Positions 62,921 through 64,000 of a DNA stretch of 64,000 nucleotides are shown here, piece by piece (position 1 is the stretch's first letter; the number at the start of each line of letters is the position of its first letter). Source of the DNA: Terricaulis sp. (GTDB lineage: Bacteria; Pseudomonadota; Alphaproteobacteria; Caulobacterales; Aquidulcibacteraceae); the NCBI GenBank assembly GCA_024707365.1, contig JANPZV010000005.1:496001-560000 (forward strand), in the 5' to 3' direction. The position numbers and the translations under genes are program-made. The notes beneath the pieces were generated by a model, which worked only from the letters and a program-made list of their open reading frames with translations, did no database searches and was not told where the DNA came from.

Positions 62921-62950
62921 AAGCGCCCGCCGGAAACGGCGGGCGCTTTT
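62921..62950 (+). terminator. Rho-independent terminator after the PRC-barrel gene
   Basis: An 11-bp stem AAGCGCCCGCC / GGCGGGCGCTT with loop GGAAACG-like is followed by TTTT, 22 bp after the stop codon. Confidence 0.9.
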
Positions 62951-62972
62951 CATGTGTCCAGCCGCCAACGCC

Positions 62973-63167
62973 ATGTCCTCGGTGATCGCCCGCGCGCTTT
63001 ATGATGCGTCCAAGCAGGAGCTTGCAGTGACGTTCACCAGCGGGCGCAAATATATTTACGAGAACATCCCGCCCGAGGTGGCGCTGGAGTTTCAGACGGC
63101 ATCCTCCCAAGGCCAGTATTTCAACTGGAGGATCCGGGATCAGTATCCGTTTCGGGAGCTGGACTAA
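62973..63167 (+). CDS. KTSC-domain protein
   Basis: About 64 residues from ATG 62973, or 71 from ATG 62952, which sits right after the terminator stem. SSVIARALYDASKQELAVTF then TSGRKYIYENIPPEVALEFQ and SSQGQYFNWRIRDQYPFREL match the KTSC domain, a small beta-rich fold sometimes fused to lysyl-tRNA synthetase or found alone. Function unknown. Its end overlaps by 4 bp the convergent gene. Confidence 0.85.
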   Translation: MSSVIARALYDASKQELAVTFTSGRKYIYENIPPEVALEFQTASSQGQYFNWRIRDQYPFRELD

Positions 63168-63493
63168 GTCCGAAACCGATGCGCCAGCGATCGCTTCAGA
63201 CGTAATTCCTCTGCACGCGCCTCATCAAGCTCGCACGCCAGCGTGCGATACTCCATCTGTGCTAGGTATTTCAGCACATAGTCGCGCTTGGCCGTATTGT
63301 TGCGCCGACCGGCGCCAAATTCGCTTGGCATCAAGGATGACATGCGGAACGCGACAGCGCGGCCGATACCAAACAACACAAGCTCGCCGGTATCGGCACG
63401 CCGCAGCTCATAGCATCCGGGCCCAATCGGCGCGACCAAGACCCCGCCCGCGCGCGGATCGGGGAATGGACGCCATTTGGACCACCTACTCAT
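63164..63493 (-). CDS. Hypothetical protein, possibly GIY-YIG-like
   Basis: 109 residues. [20 protein letters not shown] then [20 protein letters not shown] and [20 protein letters not shown] resemble a GIY-YIG nuclease core (GxYxL, then xFGIG, a conserved Arg and helix), but the second YIG is FGI and I cannot confirm the catalytic Tyr and Glu. ATG 63493 overlaps the argG stop, so it is likely co-transcribed with argG. Confidence 0.65.
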   Translation of the reverse strand: MSRWSKWRPFPDPRAGGVLVAPIGPGCYELRRADTGELVLFGIGRAVAFRMSSLMPSEFGAGRRNNTAKRDYVLKYLAQMEYRTLACELDEARAEELRLKRSLAHRFRT

Positions 63494-64000
63494 TCTTCCC
63501 CTGCTTCTTATCGCGCTCAGCCATGATGCGCAGGCGCAGGGCGTTGAGTTTGATGAAGCCTTCGGCGTCGGCCTGGTTGTAGCCGCCCGCTTCGTCGAAG
63601 CCGACGAGCTTCTTGGAATAGAGCGAGTATGGGCTCGATCGCCCCACGGTGCGCACGCCGCCTTTATAGAGCTTGAGCTTCACCTCGCCGGTGACGCTTT
63701 CCTGGCTCGCATCGATCGCCGCTTGCAGCATCTTGCGCTCGGGCGTCCACCAGAAGCCGTTATAGATGAGGCCGGCATATTTCGGCATCAGCTCATCTTT
63801 GAGATGCATCGCGCCGCGATCGAAGCGTGATGCTTTCGATGGCGCGGTGGCCGCACCACAGGATCGTGCCGCCCGGCGTTTCGTAATAGCCGCGCGATTT
63901 CATGCCGACATAGCGGTTCTCAACCAGATCGAGCCCGCCAATGCCGTGCTTTTTGCCGAGATCATTCAGCTTGGTGAGCAGCTCATGCGCCTTCATCGGC
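63486..64000 (-). CDS. argG: Argininosuccinate synthase, 3' part (5' end outside window), one-base frame break
   Basis: The minus-strand frame enters from the right edge. It reads [20 protein letters not shown] then [20 protein letters not shown] and [11 protein letters not shown], the C-terminal domain of ArgG. As read it breaks at 63823-63824 (one extra base); the continuation is [20 protein letters not shown] then [20 protein letters not shown] to ...DKKQGKNE (stop 63486). The enzyme joins citrulline and aspartate with ATP in arginine synthesis. About 171 residues of the C-terminus are visible. Confidence 0.93.

Overview
The window is 64 kb of GC-rich, gene-dense DNA from an alphaproteobacterium. 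It most resembles a Caulobacterales or Hyphomonadaceae-type organism. That placement is inferred from a CC0125/CC1285-type lipoprotein, an Usg protein, a Mic60-like gene inside a heme cluster, a DUF2474 subunit beside cydAB, YggT/DUF167 neighbours, and many short extragenic palindromes. No phage, plasmid, transposase or CRISPR array is visible.

Layout. 1-3.0 kb: end of a hexuronate/ketodeoxygluconate operon (RpiB-like isomerase, KduD, KdgK, KdgA). 3.0-15.2 kb: ordinary genes, including a large M16 peptidase lipoprotein, a PEP-mutase-like protein, an ABC ATPase, a glutamine amidotransferase, an SMR transporter, an ABC-F protein, a HAD phosphatase, tRNA-Ala, and YggT with DUF167. 15.2-22.4 kb: FolD, an APC permease with a long extra loop, a pterin dehydratase, cydA-cydB-DUF2474 (cytochrome bd-type oxidase) and an SDR. 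22.4-26.2 kb: a lipoprotein, two related palindromes, an exported protein, a patatin-like hydrolase, a toxin-antitoxin pair and 3-hydroxybutyrate dehydrogenase. 26.2-33.2 kb: DUF350, a membrane-anchored protease, PyrF, DUF2167, a Rieske protein, GpsA, a TetR regulator, two tiny paralogous membrane proteins and TsaD. 33.3-37.4 kb: hemC, hemD, a Mic60-like gene and hemY.

37.6-48.9 kb is the most unusual part. A protein of about 2,100 residues is built almost wholly from some 260 copies of an eight-residue Ser/Thr/Gln-rich repeat. It is followed by a SPINDLY/OGT-type (GT41) glycosyltransferase, then convergently by a GT-C-like membrane protein and a polyprenol-phosphate glycosyltransferase. A dedicated glycosylated repeat protein is the best candidate here for an undescribed system; the link is inferred from adjacency and composition.

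49.1-64 kb: TetR/TonB receptor/hydrolase cluster, PabB-PabC fusion, tRNA-Thr, two unknown genes, LeuA, tRNA-Arg, TraB/GumN lipoprotein, CC0125-type lipoprotein, Usg, hemolysin III-like protein, PRC-barrel and KTSC proteins, and the 3' end of argG.

A caution for any reader: about twenty single-base indels break otherwise intact genes, many of them core genes (tsaD, cydA, cydB, hemY, kdgA, argG). Most lie in or next to short homopolymers or GC repeats. They look like uncorrected sequencing errors rather than pseudogenes. Affected genes are given with their reconstructed extents, and the frame break is stated in each.
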